Positions 44,295 through 55,161 of a stretch of DNA of 64,000 nucleotides are shown here, one piece after another; the first letter of the stretch is position 1, and every line of letters starts with the position of its first letter. The stretch covers positions 62,001 through 126,000 of the forward strand of contig NZ_JACJSD010000014.1 of assembly GCF_014697615.1 (NCBI RefSeq), in the 5' to 3' direction. Under the pieces are notes generated by a model, which searched no databases, had not been told where the DNA came from, and saw only the letters and a list, made by a program, of their open reading frames with translations. The stretch is from Nostoc sp. FACHB-280. Its GTDB lineage: Bacteria > Cyanobacteriota > Cyanobacteriia > Cyanobacteriales > Nostocaceae. A program made the position numbers and the translations under genes.

Positions 44295-45167
44295 TCAAAC
44301 CTTTACCTGTTTGATTTCTGCATTTGTTACTTGGTCTATTTCGATAAACTTTGGCCCAACAATCAGAACTATCACCATCATTAATAAACTCGTCACCATA
44401 ATAATGCTTACTACGTTAGGGTCTTCAAAATTACTCGTACCCACTAATAATGCTGCGGCAAAATTACGTTGGGCTGTGCCAACTCCCAGAACTCGTTGGG
44501 TATCAATACCAGGCCCACCTAAAAGATAACCGACGCTAAAGGAGAAAATAATAAATACAGCACAAACAAAAATTGCACCTGTTTTTAATAAACTAATAAT
44601 ATCGTTGGTATGAATAAAAAGTCTGACTACTAGACCTAAAAGTAATCCAGCACTAGATAATTTGAAAAAAATTGGCTGGATAATGGGAGCGATCGCACTA
44701 AATTTAGCTTTGATAAATAATCCAATTACTAATGGGCTAACCATCAGCAGTAATAAGGGTTTACCAATATCCCAAGAGTTAATTTCTACACCTTGCACCA
44801 CTAATGGCAGTACTATCGGCATATAGAAAATAGTGCCAAGCATGAGCAACATCATTAATCCTACAGAAAAGGCGATATTGCCCTTAACTATTTGAGCCAG
44901 TTTCGGCAAAGCTGGCGGCCCTGATGCCACAGCCATAACCAGTAAACCATCTTTTATCGGTTCACTTAGAGGTACTACTTGTACTAGCAAATAGATAAAA
45001 AGTGGCACCAAGATAAAATTTGTCAGTAGAGATGAAACCACGAGCCGAGGACTGCGAAGAGGTTCCCAAATCTGTTGTATGGTTAAACTCAAACCCGCAC
45101 CCAACATAGTGCAAACAATAAATGTGAAAAGTGCAATTTTGTCAGTTAATACTAATAGTTCATTCAT
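44295..45167 (-). CDS. BASS-type (bile acid:sodium symporter family) transporter
   Basis: A 290-residue protein with about nine hydrophobic segments. Signatures of the SBF/BASS family are MLGAGLSLTIQQIW, MAVASGPPALPKLAQIVKGN, the NIAFSVGLMM helix, and GTAQRNFAAALLVG near the C terminus (the crossed-helix region with two conserved short motifs). Plant and cyanobacterial members carry organic acids, bicarbonate or sulfonates with Na+. It lies 129 bp downstream of the sulfatase gene on the same strand with a repeat between; cotranscription would suggest transport of a sulfate-ester product, but this is inference. Confidence 0.85.
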   Translation of the reverse strand: MNELLVLTDKIALFTFIVCTMLGAGLSLTIQQIWEPLRSPRLVVSSLLTNFILVPLFIYLLVQVVPLSEPIKDGLLVMAVASGPPALPKLAQIVKGNIAFSVGLMMLLMLGTIFYMPIVLPLVVQGVEINSWDIGKPLLLLMVSPLVIGLFIKAKFSAIAPIIQPIFFKLSSAGLLLGLVVRLFIHTNDIISLLKTGAIFVCAVFIIFSFSVGYLLGGPGIDTQRVLGVGTAQRNFAAALLVGTSNFEDPNVVSIIMVTSLLMMVIVLIVGPKFIEIDQVTNAEIKQVKV

Positions 45168-45256
45168 GACTTATGAGGATTATGGAGTATTAGGCATTAG
45201 GAATAAGGTATGAAGCAGAGATAGGTATGGGGTGCTGTTCTGGCAAAGGTTTTTAC

Positions 45257-45293
45257 TTCCTACTCCCTACTCCCCATTCCCTACTCCCACTTT
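45257..45293. repeat. C-rich heptamer array
   Basis: Tandem 'ctactccc/ctcccca/ttcccta' units immediately after the sulfatase stop, in the spacer to the BASS gene. Same unit family as the in-frame array at 14645-14695. Confidence 0.7.
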
Positions 45294-45296
45294 CTA

Positions 45297-47657
45297 TTAC
45301 TTCAACTCCAAACTGACTTGTTGTAAGTTACCAGTAAAAGCAAAGGGTATTTGGTAACTATCCACAACTGGAGTACCTGTATCTCTGCCAATATCAAAGG
45401 TTTCGTCTAGGGCTAAACGGTAAGCGATAGTTTTCTCTATGCGTCCTTCGGCTACCTGTTGGTCATTGATGAAGAGTTTGCCGATGCCACCTGCACCTAC
45501 ACCACCGTCATAATCAAAGTTGAATCGGAGTGTAGATTTACCAGGGGGCAACTTTTCTGGGGCTTGGATGATGTAACGGGCAGTATTGGCGTAGTTGTAA
45601 ATATATGTGGGCTTACCATCTTCTAGGAAGAAACTCCAACCAGCAAAGCGTCCACCTTGGGTTAAAAGGACACCTTCAGCACCATTTTCAGGAATTTCTA
45701 CGTTAGCTGTGATGTTGAAAGAGCGATTTTTAAGATTGGGGGCGCTACCTTCGGGAATGCCCACTGTACCAGGATAGTAGGTGAAAGTGGTGCGTCCTTT
45801 GGTGAGGCTGGGGCGAATTTTCACATCAAATCTTTCGGCGATGCGATCGTCTAATGGTAAGACTTGATGTTTGCGCGCTTCTTTTAAAAACAACTTTTGC
45901 AGTTTTTCTAGCTTTTCTGGCTTTTGCTCGGCTAGATTATTTGCTTCGCTGAAATCTTCTGCAATGTTGTACAGTTCCCATTCATCTGTCTCAAAGCTGC
46001 CTTTTACCGTCCGTTCCCAAGGTAAGCGACCGTGACGCGCTGCTGCTACCCAACCTTCGTGGTAAATGGCTCGGTTGCCCAACATCTCGAAATACTGAGT
46101 TTCCCGATGAGAAGGCGCATCAGCTTGGTTAAAGGTGTAGGCAAGACTAGTACCTTCGATCACTTGTTGTTTGACACCATTAACTTCTTTGGGGACAGCA
46201 ATTCCGGCTACTTCTAAAATGGTGGGGGTAATATCAATTACATGATGGAATTGACTGCGAATACTACCTTGGTCTTTGATGTTGTCGCCCCAAGAAATTA
46301 CCAAGGGGTTACGAGTACCGCCAAAGTGAGAGGCTATTTGCTTTGTCCATTGGAAGGGCGTGTTGACTGCCCAAGCCCAAGCCGCCGGAAAATGGTTGAA
46401 GGTTTTAGGGCTACCCAAGTCATTATATGCAGCTAAGAGTTGTTGGAGATTTTCGGGTACGCCGTTGAAAACTTGCAGTTCGTTGACGCTACCTGTCAAA
46501 CCACCTTCGGCACTCGCACCGTTATCTCCAACGACATAAATAACTAAGGTGTTATCTAGTTCACCAAGTTGGTCAACAGCATTAATTAACCTGCCGACTT
46601 CATAATCTGTGTGGGCTAAAAATCCAGCAAATACTTCAGCCATGTGTGCATAGAGTTTTTGCTGTTCGGCGGAGAGGGAATCCCACGCGGGCAGTTCTTG
46701 GGGGCGGGTTGTAAGTTGGGCGTTGGCTGGAATTACACCCTGTTGTTTTTGACGGGCAAAGGTTTCTTGGCGTAATTTATCCCAGCCTTGGTCAAATTTG
46801 CCTTTGTATTTATCAATCCATTCTTTGGGGGCGTGGTGGGGTGCGTGGGTGGCTCCGGTGGCGAGATAGGCGAAAAAGGGTTTTTCTGGGGCGATCGCTT
46901 GTTGGTTGTGAATCCAGGCGATCGCATGGTCTACTAAGTCAGGTGTCAGGTGATAATCTGGCTTATTAGGCTTATCTACACGTTTAGTATTTTCCACCAA
47001 AGCCGGACTCCATTGGTTAGTATCACCACCAAGAAAGCCGTAAAAATACTCAAACCCTAACCCTGTAGGCCAGCGATCAAAAGGCCCGGCGGCACTAGTT
47101 TCAAAGTCTGGTGTATTGTGCCATTTACCAAAAGCTGCTGTGTTGTAGCCATTTTGTCGCAGGATTTCGGCAACGGTGGCGGCACTTTTAGGCAGAATTG
47201 TGGTGTAGCCAGGATAACCTGTTGCTAATTCTTCTACTACCCCTGTATTGACTGAATGGTGATTGCGTCCAGTTAACAAAGCTGCCCTGGTAGGCGAACA
47301 CAAAGCTGTGGTGTGAAATTGGTTGTAGCGTAATCCTCTTTCAGCGAGACGAGTTAGGTTAGGAGTCTCCACCGGGCCGCCAAAGGTGCTGGCTTGTCCA
47401 AAGCCCACATCATCTAGAATCACTAGCAAAACGTTGGGGGCTTTAGCTGGGGCGGTGATGGGTTGGGGAAAGTCGGGTTGTGATTCTTTATAGGTGATGC
47501 CAATTTTACCTTTGAACTCTGGGAAGGGAACAGGTAAAACTTCGGATGTAGCTGCTAAGGCTGGGCTATTGACCATCAACAAAGTGATGAGCAAAGATAA
47601 AGCGATCGCCTTTGCTATTTCTCTTAACAATTCCCAATGCTTGGATTTAAACTTCAT
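45297..47657 (-). CDS. Type I arylsulfatase, exported
   Basis: A 786-residue sulfatase with an N-terminal signal segment ([19 protein letters not shown]). The sulfatase fold begins at [14 protein letters not shown] (metal-binding Asp pair), followed by [12 protein letters not shown] with the formylglycine Cys120 in the C-x-P-x-R motif, [25 protein letters not shown], and VVYGDNG-like [15 protein letters not shown]. It is longer than typical (about 550), the extra C-terminal part (about 620-786) being a lectin-like beta-sandwich ([34 protein letters not shown]). The gene overlaps the upstream FGE gene by 11 bases, so maturase and substrate are made together. Substrate sulfate ester unknown. 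Confidence 0.94.
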   Translation of the reverse strand: MKFKSKHWELLREIAKAIALSLLITLLMVNSPALAATSEVLPVPFPEFKGKIGITYKESQPDFPQPITAPAKAPNVLLVILDDVGFGQASTFGGPVETPNLTRLAERGLRYNQFHTTALCSPTRAALLTGRNHHSVNTGVVEELATGYPGYTTILPKSAATVAEILRQNGYNTAAFGKWHNTPDFETSAAGPFDRWPTGLGFEYFYGFLGGDTNQWSPALVENTKRVDKPNKPDYHLTPDLVDHAIAWIHNQQAIAPEKPFFAYLATGATHAPHHAPKEWIDKYKGKFDQGWDKLRQETFARQKQQGVIPANAQLTTRPQELPAWDSLSAEQQKLYAHMAEVFAGFLAHTDYEVGRLINAVDQLGELDNTLVIYVVGDNGASAEGGLTGSVNELQVFNGVPENLQQLLAAYNDLGSPKTFNHFPAAWAWAVNTPFQWTKQIASHFGGTRNPLVISWGDNIKDQGSIRSQFHHVIDITPTILEVAGIAVPKEVNGVKQQVIEGTSLAYTFNQADAPSHRETQYFEMLGNRAIYHEGWVAAARHGRLPWERTVKGSFETDEWELYNIAEDFSEANNLAEQKPEKLEKLQKLFLKEARKHQVLPLDDRIAERFDVKIRPSLTKGRTTFTYYPGTVGIPEGSAPNLKNRSFNITANVEIPENGAEGVLLTQGGRFAGWSFFLEDGKPTYIYNYANTARYIIQAPEKLPPGKSTLRFNFDYDGGVGAGGIGKLFINDQQVAEGRIEKTIAYRLALDETFDIGRDTGTPVVDSYQIPFAFTGNLQQVSLELK

Positions 47658-48663
47658 TCTGCATCCTTTCTGTAGTCAAATTCATTACTAAGCGAAACCC
47701 AATATGAGTTGTTCCCGTATCGGGTGCTTGAGATTCTCGCGCCGCCGGACGGAAGCGGCTGCAATAGTTAGGCGCACACAAATAAGACCCACCTTTGATG
47801 ACGTGTAGAGCAATTTCTGTGGGTTTATTCGGGTCAAAGCTTGCTTCTGGGCCTGTGGGATTGAGACTGTGGGTTTTGTGGTTGTGTCCCGGTTGAAACC
47901 AATCACTCGTCCATTCCCAAACATTACCTGTCATGTCATACAGACCATAACCGTTAGGCGAAAAGGAACCAACGGGTGCAATACCGACATAACCATCTTT
48001 TTTAGTATTAAAAAAGGGAAAAACGCCTTGCCAGGTGTTAGCTTTTTTCGCGGAATACTGGTCGCCCCAAGTATAAGTTGCATTATCTAAACCACCACGA
48101 GCCGCATATTCCCATTGCGCTTCTGTCGGGAGTGATTTACCTGCCCATTGGGCATAGGCTAAGGCATCTGCGTAGGCAATATGCACGACTGGATAGTTAT
48201 CTTGATTTGCAATCGCACTTTCCGCGCCAAAGGGATGTTGCCAATTCGCCCCAGTCTGCCAATGCCACCAACTTAAATACTTTGCGCCTGGTTGGGCTAT
48301 TTCAAACACCAGAGAACCTGGTAATCTCTGTTCATCTGGCAAGTCAGGAAACTGTTCTTTGGGTAAAGGACGCTCGGCAATAGTGACATATCCTGTTGCT
48401 TTGACGAAAGCAGCAAATTGGGCGTTAGTTACTTCATATTTATCAATGCAAAAGGAACTAACTTTGACTTCTTGTGCCGAGAGTTCTTCTAGATAGCCTG
48501 AATTATCAGATCCCATCGTGAATGTGCCACCGGGAATCATCACCATTTCTGCTGGACAGGGATTGGTACTAGCGGCAAAGGCTGGAGGCGTGAGCAGTGA
48601 GAGTGCGATCGCTACTACCGTAATTAACCACAACCCTAAAAAACTTTTCCTTGACTTAAACAT
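47647..48663 (-). CDS. Formylglycine-generating enzyme (sulfatase maturase)
   Basis: A 338-residue FGE-sulfatase-domain protein with a signal peptide ([20 protein letters not shown]). Diagnostic are [32 protein letters not shown], the [18 protein letters not shown] helix region, [25 protein letters not shown] and the C-terminal [19 protein letters not shown], whose two Cys (296 and 301) match the copper-binding catalytic pair of true FGEs. This distinguishes it from non-catalytic FGE-fold proteins. It converts the Cys of CxPxR sulfatases to formylglycine, here presumably its own downstream sulfatase, whose start it overlaps by 11 bases. Confidence 0.94.
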   Translation of the reverse strand: MFKSRKSFLGLWLITVVAIALSLLTPPAFAASTNPCPAEMVMIPGGTFTMGSDNSGYLEELSAQEVKVSSFCIDKYEVTNAQFAAFVKATGYVTIAERPLPKEQFPDLPDEQRLPGSLVFEIAQPGAKYLSWWHWQTGANWQHPFGAESAIANQDNYPVVHIAYADALAYAQWAGKSLPTEAQWEYAARGGLDNATYTWGDQYSAKKANTWQGVFPFFNTKKDGYVGIAPVGSFSPNGYGLYDMTGNVWEWTSDWFQPGHNHKTHSLNPTGPEASFDPNKPTEIALHVIKGGSYLCAPNYCSRFRPAARESQAPDTGTTHIGFRLVMNLTTERMQNEV

Positions 48664-49080
48664 TCTGAAAACTATGGCTTCGGCTCGGCAGTAATCACTA
48701 AATTGTACTTTTCATTAAAAACATCCAAAGTAATTCAAAATAGTATTTACTGCTCAAAAACAAATCAAAATTAAAAGCAAGTTTTATACAAACTTATACT
48801 GCATAAAGCTTATGCAGATTAATAACAATATTAATAATTGCTAAAAACCGAACTTTTAATAAAAAGCTAAGTAGGTCGGTTCTAAATAAAATTAACTAGT
48901 TAAATTCGTCATTTGCTCTAACCTGTGAATTCGCCTTTAGGCATTTTCATTTGACTAGCCGCTAACACGTCCATATCATTTGTCAGGATTTAAGACATAT
49001 TGACGCTGTGTTACCTAGTTCTGTTTATTTTTACCGACTTACTTAAATTTAAATATTGGTCTCATCTGCTTAAACTACTG

Positions 49081-49096
49081 CATACCTATCGGTATG
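49081..49096. promoter_or_regulatory. Perfect palindrome CATACC-N4-GGTATG, possible operator
   Basis: CATACC (49081-49086) and GGTATG (49091-49096) separated by TATC. The spacing and symmetry resemble TetR-family operators. It lies about 420 bp from both flanking starts, so the controlled gene is uncertain. Confidence 0.35.
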
Positions 49097-49177
49097 TCGT
49101 ATTTAAGTACAATAATGAAACTACAGCTTAAACAAAAATAAGTCAATAACCTTGTTAATTCTCAATTGAGAGGGACT

Positions 49178-49321
49178 TATACCAATTCACGAAATTACTG
49201 ATACAAATCACTTTCTCTGCAACTCGTCTTCCGGTCGCCGAGCGTTCGCGCAGCGTCTCCGTCAGGAGAAGTCGAGGCGATGCTTTCATATCTGTATCAT
49301 TTTTAAAGTGAAATGGTATTA
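49178..49321. mobile_element. MITE-like element with about 30-bp terminal inverted repeats
   Basis: The left end TATACCAATTCAC (49178-49190) and TGATACA (49199-49205) are matched in inverted orientation by TGTATCA (49293-49299) and GTGAAATGGTA (49308-49318), with identical spacing between the two blocks. TA-rich ends are compatible with a TA target duplication as in IS630/Tc1-type elements. The 85-bp interior is GC-rich and itself palindrome-prone ('gcgtctccgtcaggagaag'). No transposase is encoded. Confidence 0.6.
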
Positions 49322-49510
49322 CGCAGTGAAATCAAAAACCAAGGGTTTTGAGAAGGCGGTAGGAGTTTCGTCGTGAGCGTCAGCCGAACAGTGTACTTAT
49401 TCACAACCCTCATACCCAATCTTCATAGACCAACTTTGTGGGTAAATCCTGAATTGTGTAGAGAAGGAAATACAGCATAATTTTAACTATTGACCCTTGA
49501 CCATTGACCA

Positions 49511-49777
49511 ATGAGCAAAAAGCAAAAATTTCCCTACTTGGTAGGCTCTAAGTGGACAGCACAGAAAAAAGTAGACGGTTGGAGACACTTTCAAGTCGCT
49601 AACCGCAAAAATCAAGGTAAGTGGGTTTATGCCGAAATGGTTGCATCCTGTGACCCCAATGTTCGTTTCTGGATTAACGCCAAACTGTTACAAGACCGTT
49701 CTCAGTGGCTGGCTGGCTGGCAATCATTACAAGAAATGGAAGCAATTTATAGCGGGTCTAATTTTATTGAGGGGTAA
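49511..49777 (+). CDS. Small Trp-rich protein (TIGR02450 type)
   Basis: An 88-residue protein with six tryptophans. The pattern FPYLVGSKWTAQKKVDGWRHF, then WVYAEMVASCDPNVRFWINAKLL and the final WLAGWQSL matches the small conserved Trp-rich family TIGR02450, found in cyanobacteria and some gamma-proteobacteria. Function unknown. The ATG at 49511 gives the usual N terminus (basic MSKKQK). A terminator-like hairpin follows about 60 bp downstream; it is read in the same direction as chlL but is separated from it by more than 600 bp. Confidence 0.85.
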   Translation: MSKKQKFPYLVGSKWTAQKKVDGWRHFQVANRKNQGKWVYAEMVASCDPNVRFWINAKLLQDRSQWLAGWQSLQEMEAIYSGSNFIEG

Positions 49778-49836
49778 GGGGCTAGGGCTTAGATCAATGA
49801 CCACCTGCGCGGGTTCTCAATCATTGATTTTGTGTT

Positions 49837-49862
49837 AGTCCGCCTATGCGGACTTAGTTTTT
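49837..49862 (+). terminator. Rho-independent terminator after the Trp-rich protein gene
   Basis: AGTCCGC (49837-49843) pairs with GCGGACT (49848-49854) across CTAT and is followed by TAGTTTTTA. Confidence 0.8.
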
Positions 49863-50441
49863 ATAGCTGCGAATTCCATTCGTTAATACTGAGTATAAAT
49901 ACTCAAATTGCCAAAATTTTTAGTCAAAAGCCTTAATTTTATAATTTTTCACAAATGCAGTATCGAGCATTAAAAAGTAGCCTTGAGATAGTCTACTGAT
50001 TAGCTAAACAAGGCTAATTTGCGCTCTAAAAAACTGGTATTGCTACTCATCCTATGGAGTTGGGAATTTTTCTCTTCACTGCCAACCCTGCACCCATCTT
50101 GATTAGGCATTAAAAGGATCAGATTCAATAAAAACCTTATAGCAAGGGAGTTTGAATATTTTTGTCTATTGTAACTATTTTTATATAAATAAATAAACAA
50201 AATATATAAAAAACAATTTTTTAGAATTAATAAAGATTTTTTAGATATTTTTAAATCAAAATTAAATTATTATTATCCAATAAACTTTTTTACTTCATTT
50301 TTTAGATTTATGCCCCCTTTATTTTCTATGTAATTTCGTCAATAATGACACTCAACTACCTCACACATTGCCATCGGCGGCTAGGTGAAGGCCAATGTTT
50401 GAGCCAAAAGTTTGACAAAAAACTATAAGAGGCAAATAACA
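49863..50441. other. AT-rich leader region of the chlL operon
   Basis: About 580 bp, very AT-rich between 50160 and 50320. Close to chlL an imperfect hairpin joins ACATTG (about 50364) and CAATGT (about 50393), placing a structured element in the probable 5' leader. No coding frame is supported. Confidence 0.5.
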
Positions 50442-51308
50442 GTGAAACTAGCAGTCTACGGAAAAGGCGGTATTGGCAAGTCAACAACTAGCTGTAACAT
50501 ATCTGTCGCTTTAGCCAAACGGGGCAAAAAAGTGCTGCAAATTGGTTGCGACCCGAAACACGACAGCACCTTTACCCTGACTGGATTTTTGATTCCGACA
50601 ATTATCGATACTCTCCAGTCCAAAGATTATCACTACGAAGATGTTTGGCCAGAAGATGTCATTTATAAAGGCTATGGCGGTGTTGACTGCGTAGAAGCTG
50701 GCGGCCCTCCTGCGGGTGCAGGGTGTGGTGGCTATGTAGTTGGCGAGACCGTAAAATTACTGAAAGAACTCAACGCCTTTGATGAATACGATGTAATTTT
50801 ATTTGATGTACTGGGTGACGTAGTTTGTGGTGGCTTTGCGGCTCCTTTAAACTATGCAGATTATTGCATGATCGTTACTGATAATGGCTTTGATGCTTTA
50901 TTTGCAGCAAATCGAATTGCCGCTTCCGTCAGAGAAAAAGCCCGGACTCACCCATTGCGTTTAGCTGGTCTCATTGGCAATCGCACATCCAAGCGTGACT
51001 TGATCAATAAATATGTAGAATCAGTCCCCATGCCAGTTTTAGAGGTTTTACCCTTAATTGAAGATATTCGCGTTTCTCGCGTCAAAGGTAAGACATTATT
51101 TGAAATGGCAGAGTCAGATCCTTCCCTGAACTACGTTTGCGACTATTACCTCAACATTGCTGACCAAATTTTGGCCAGACCAGAGGGAGTAGTGCCGAAC
51201 GACGCTCCCGATCGCGAATTGTTCTCTTTGTTGTCTGATTTTTATCTAAATCCGCGTAAACCACAGGTTCCTAATTCAGAAGAGGAATTAGACTTGATGA
51301 TTGTATAA
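50442..51308 (+). CDS. chlL: Light-independent protochlorophyllide reductase ATPase ChlL
   Basis: The 288-residue iron-sulfur ATPase of the dark-operative protochlorophyllide reductase; as a NifH-like dimer it feeds electrons to ChlN-ChlB during chlorophyll synthesis without light. Start GTG 50442, seven to ten bases after AAGAGG, gives the exact family start [15 protein letters not shown] (P loop residues 7-15); a TTG upstream would add ten odd residues. The bridging [4Fe-4S] Cys are Cys95 (AGAGCGGY) and Cys129 (DVVCGGF). The length equals the family norm. It heads an operon with DUF5331 (30 bp later) and chlN; a structured leader precedes it. Confidence 0.98.
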   Translation: MKLAVYGKGGIGKSTTSCNISVALAKRGKKVLQIGCDPKHDSTFTLTGFLIPTIIDTLQSKDYHYEDVWPEDVIYKGYGGVDCVEAGGPPAGAGCGGYVVGETVKLLKELNAFDEYDVILFDVLGDVVCGGFAAPLNYADYCMIVTDNGFDALFAANRIAASVREKARTHPLRLAGLIGNRTSKRDLINKYVESVPMPVLEVLPLIEDIRVSRVKGKTLFEMAESDPSLNYVCDYYLNIADQILARPEGVVPNDAPDRELFSLLSDFYLNPRKPQVPNSEEELDLMIV

Positions 51309-51338
51309 ATCACCAAGTTCTCAGGATGAGGGACAAAT

Positions 51339-52112
51339 ATGGCTTTCTTTAGTAGCTTTACAGATTCAATTAGACAAAAGTGGTTGCAGTTCTTCCAGGT
51401 TAACCGTGACTGGATTACCTTGCACATGGAAGTCGAGTCAGTGTATACCCCCGATGGCGGCAAGCGACCACCTTCTTACCTCATCCTGGGAGTTGTGAAC
51501 GCGCTAGAACCAAAACTAGCGCAGTTGATGATGCCCTTTTCCAAACTGAATGCTGATGCTGACACCTTAATTGAAGTGTTGGAATTGCATTTTGACCCAG
51601 ATATTGTCCTTGGTAATCGCTTGAGTAATCCTTTAGTCGAACCAGAGACAACCCAAGAAGAGTCAACAATTGTGCTGCCAGATGACAATGTTGATGATGA
51701 AACCTTAGCAATTTCTCACCTCAACGGTTTTGGTTTAGATGCTAGTGAAGTAAACGACAAGGAAACCAACCAAGAATTAAATGATGTTTCCTTGTCTAAT
51801 GAACAGAACGGTAAACATGAGCCTCAAGCTGCGATACCTTTGGCAACGTCTTCGGCGATCGCACCTGAGACTGATGATTTTGGCGATGTGTCCTTTCAGA
51901 GTGACACCACATCAGGAACCAAACTAGATGAAGAAATTCTCGGTGACTTAAACACACCAGATGAAAACGCTTTTAATGATGTTTTGTCTGATGTTTGGGG
52001 TGATGAAACCGGATTGCAAAAGGGTGAAGAAAATAATGATTTTCTAGGGGAAGAATTACCAACTGGTGTTTTTGATGACTCAGAAATTGCCCGTCTCTTC
52101 CCCAACAGTTAA
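51339..52112 (+). CDS. DUF5331 protein between chlL and chlN
   Basis: A 257-residue protein of a group I associate with DUF5331. The N-terminal 90 residues form a compact domain (FFSSFTDSIRQKWLQFFQVN, DWITLHMEVESVYTPDGGKRPPSYLILGVVNALEP in blocks); the remaining 165 are acidic, Asn/Asp/Glu-rich and probably disordered (for example LPDDNVDDETLAISHLNGFG) with the C-terminal short motif EEELPTGVFDDSEIARLFPNS-like end. Function unknown. Its position inside the chlL-chlN operon suggests a link to protochlorophyllide reductase assembly or regulation. Start ATG at 51339. Confidence 0.75.
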   Translation: MAFFSSFTDSIRQKWLQFFQVNRDWITLHMEVESVYTPDGGKRPPSYLILGVVNALEPKLAQLMMPFSKLNADADTLIEVLELHFDPDIVLGNRLSNPLVEPETTQEESTIVLPDDNVDDETLAISHLNGFGLDASEVNDKETNQELNDVSLSNEQNGKHEPQAAIPLATSSAIAPETDDFGDVSFQSDTTSGTKLDEEILGDLNTPDENAFNDVLSDVWGDETGLQKGEENNDFLGEELPTGVFDDSEIARLFPNS

Positions 52113-52156
52113 TAGTTACTGTTTCAGTTGAATTTAGGGATTGCTCACTGTGCTGT

Positions 52157-53694
<1,538 letters not shown>

Positions 53695-53733
53695 GAATTG
53701 CTTTGTGAATAAGTTAATACAACTATGATTTTT

Positions 53734-53764
53734 AAGGCGAACCTTGTTTAGTTCGCCTTTTTTA
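53734..53764 (+). terminator. Rho-independent terminator of the chlL-chlN operon
   Basis: AAGGCGAAC (53734-53742) pairs perfectly with GTTCGCCTT (53751-53759) across an 8-base loop and continues into TTTTTA. It also could work on the minus strand for the convergent 247-residue gene. Confidence 0.93.
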
Positions 53765-53805
53765 TTTTTATTCGCGCCAAGATGCAAAAGACACGAAGGA
53801 AAATT

Positions 53806-54549
53806 TTAACTATACATTTGTAGCTCTAAAGGTGTAGATGGAATAATGTACATGAATGCTGCATCATCAGGTTTTGTTTCTGTTGATGGTGTTAGTTTCA
53901 GCCATTCGTGAAAGCTAATTCCTAGTTGAGATATTGCTTGCACTTCTGTTTGATATGCTTCAAATCGGCGATTGGTTTCAATCATTGATTCAATTAACTC
54001 AAATATTTTAGGAAGGCGTTTATCCGCTTCTTTTTTCAAATCTTCATGGCTTGGCCCAAACCATCCTCCTTGAACTTCATCCCGAATTAAAATTGCTGGT
54101 GGTAGTGATTCAACCCATTCATGAGGAGATATTGCTATTTTAAATAAATTTTCGCGTAAAATCTCAAATACGTCATTTTCATCTAAATCTGGATGAAACC
54201 ATTGATAAATGCGCGTCATTTTTCGTAAAGAAATGGTATCTTTAAACTGCGGTTGTAAATATACTGCATGGTTTGAAGTACTGAGAATTTCGATGTATTT
54301 TCCTGTGCGATCGCGGATCAGTTTTGCTCCTTCTTGAAAACGACGCATTGCTGTGCTGTGTTCTTCTAATTCTAAATAGCAACGTACTTCAGCTATATAG
54401 GCTAGTGATAAAGTCAAAAGATACTCATCTGTAATTTGGCTTTGTTGCTCAATTTCGATATCAGTTAATTCAGTGTAAATGTGTTCTGCTTCTAAAAATC
54501 TATTAATAGCCTGTAAAGCACTACTTCTACGATTTTCAGTTTTCATCAT
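53806..54549 (-). CDS. Helical (TPR-like) hypothetical protein, start uncertain
   Basis: A protein of at least 247 residues, mostly alpha-helical; the first 100 residues (AINRFLEAEHIYTELTDIEIEQQ; LTLSLAYIAEVRCYLELEEHSTAMRRF) look like degenerate TPR helices. It also has a WFHPDLDENDVFEILRENL region and a GWFGPSHEDLKKEADKRL region. No family recognised. The frame stays open for 25 codons above the first Met (54549) to a TAG, and an AGGAGAG sits 7 bases before an in-frame ATT at 54624; initiation there would add 25 residues (INHKVDISFYANFRAAIELA). This suggests an ATT start or a mutated ATG. Confidence 0.65.
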   Translation of the reverse strand: MMKTENRRSSALQAINRFLEAEHIYTELTDIEIEQQSQITDEYLLTLSLAYIAEVRCYLELEEHSTAMRRFQEGAKLIRDRTGKYIEILSTSNHAVYLQPQFKDTISLRKMTRIYQWFHPDLDENDVFEILRENLFKIAISPHEWVESLPPAILIRDEVQGGWFGPSHEDLKKEADKRLPKIFELIESMIETNRRFEAYQTEVQAISQLGISFHEWLKLTPSTETKPDDAAFMYIIPSTPLELQMYS

Positions 54550-54786
54550 TGTAAAGGCATTAATAGCTAATTCAATTGCAGCACGAAAATTGGCGTAGAA
54601 ACTGATATCAACTTTATGGTTAATCTTGTGGCTCTCCTAGACTAGCTATAACAAATTAATACTTGATATCTGGTTAAATCCTTACATAGTCTGGGATTTA
54701 AAAGAGATAAAGTAAATTTTTATTAAATCTTTGATTCTATTTTAGGCAAACCTTGTTATATCAATTGTTTTAGCCATTTTTTAGTG

Positions 54787-55161
54787 TTAATTTATCAACC
54801 CAAGTCTGGGAGAGCCAATCTTGTTTAATAATTCTTGAGCTTTTTGCAATCTTCGTTCTAATTCTTTTAGGCGCTGTGCTATTACAGCAAAGCCCATCAC
54901 TGAAACACCAAGATTTAATATACTAGCAGCAGTTGTTATGTTTAATATTCCTTGAAATACTTCTAGGCTTTGATTTACTTGAGCAGGCTGTTCGCTTATC
55001 TCTCTTAACCAAGCAACAACCTGTTTAGTGCCTACTTCCCGAATTACACCACCAACTCTTTCCAATGTTCCATTTGCTAAACCTTTAACAACCCAATCAG
55101 CAAGCATAAAGGTTACTGTAACTGGTAGACTCACACTTTTCTCCTCATTCTTGATCTTCAC
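54787..55161 (-). CDS. Hypothetical protein with hydrophobic middle and coiled-coil end
   Basis: A 124-residue protein with a moderately hydrophobic N-terminal part (VTFMLADWVVKGLANG), a glycine-rich region, a likely membrane-associated helix (NITTAASILNLGVSVMGFAVIA) and a heptad-rich end (QRLKELERRLQKAQELLNKI). GTG 55161 and GTG 55134 are both possible starts; the second has a stronger ribosome-binding site (GAGGAG six bases before), giving 115 residues. Family unknown. It lies upstream of the 247-residue gene on the same strand, about 165 bp before the ATT and 240 before its ATG. Confidence 0.6.
   Translation of the reverse strand: MKIKNEEKSVSLPVTVTFMLADWVVKGLANGTLERVGGVIREVGTKQVVAWLREISEQPAQVNQSLEVFQGILNITTAASILNLGVSVMGFAVIAQRLKELERRLQKAQELLNKIGSPRLGLIN

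Larger units (their letters stand above)
48664..49510. other. Long intergenic region with a regulatory palindrome and a MITE-like element
   Basis: About 850 bp upstream of the FGE gene and of the Trp-rich protein gene. AT-rich at left; holds the CATACC/GGTATG palindrome and the inverted-repeat element listed separately, and at the right end 'ttgaccattgaccaatgag' array units just before the next start. Confidence 0.6.
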
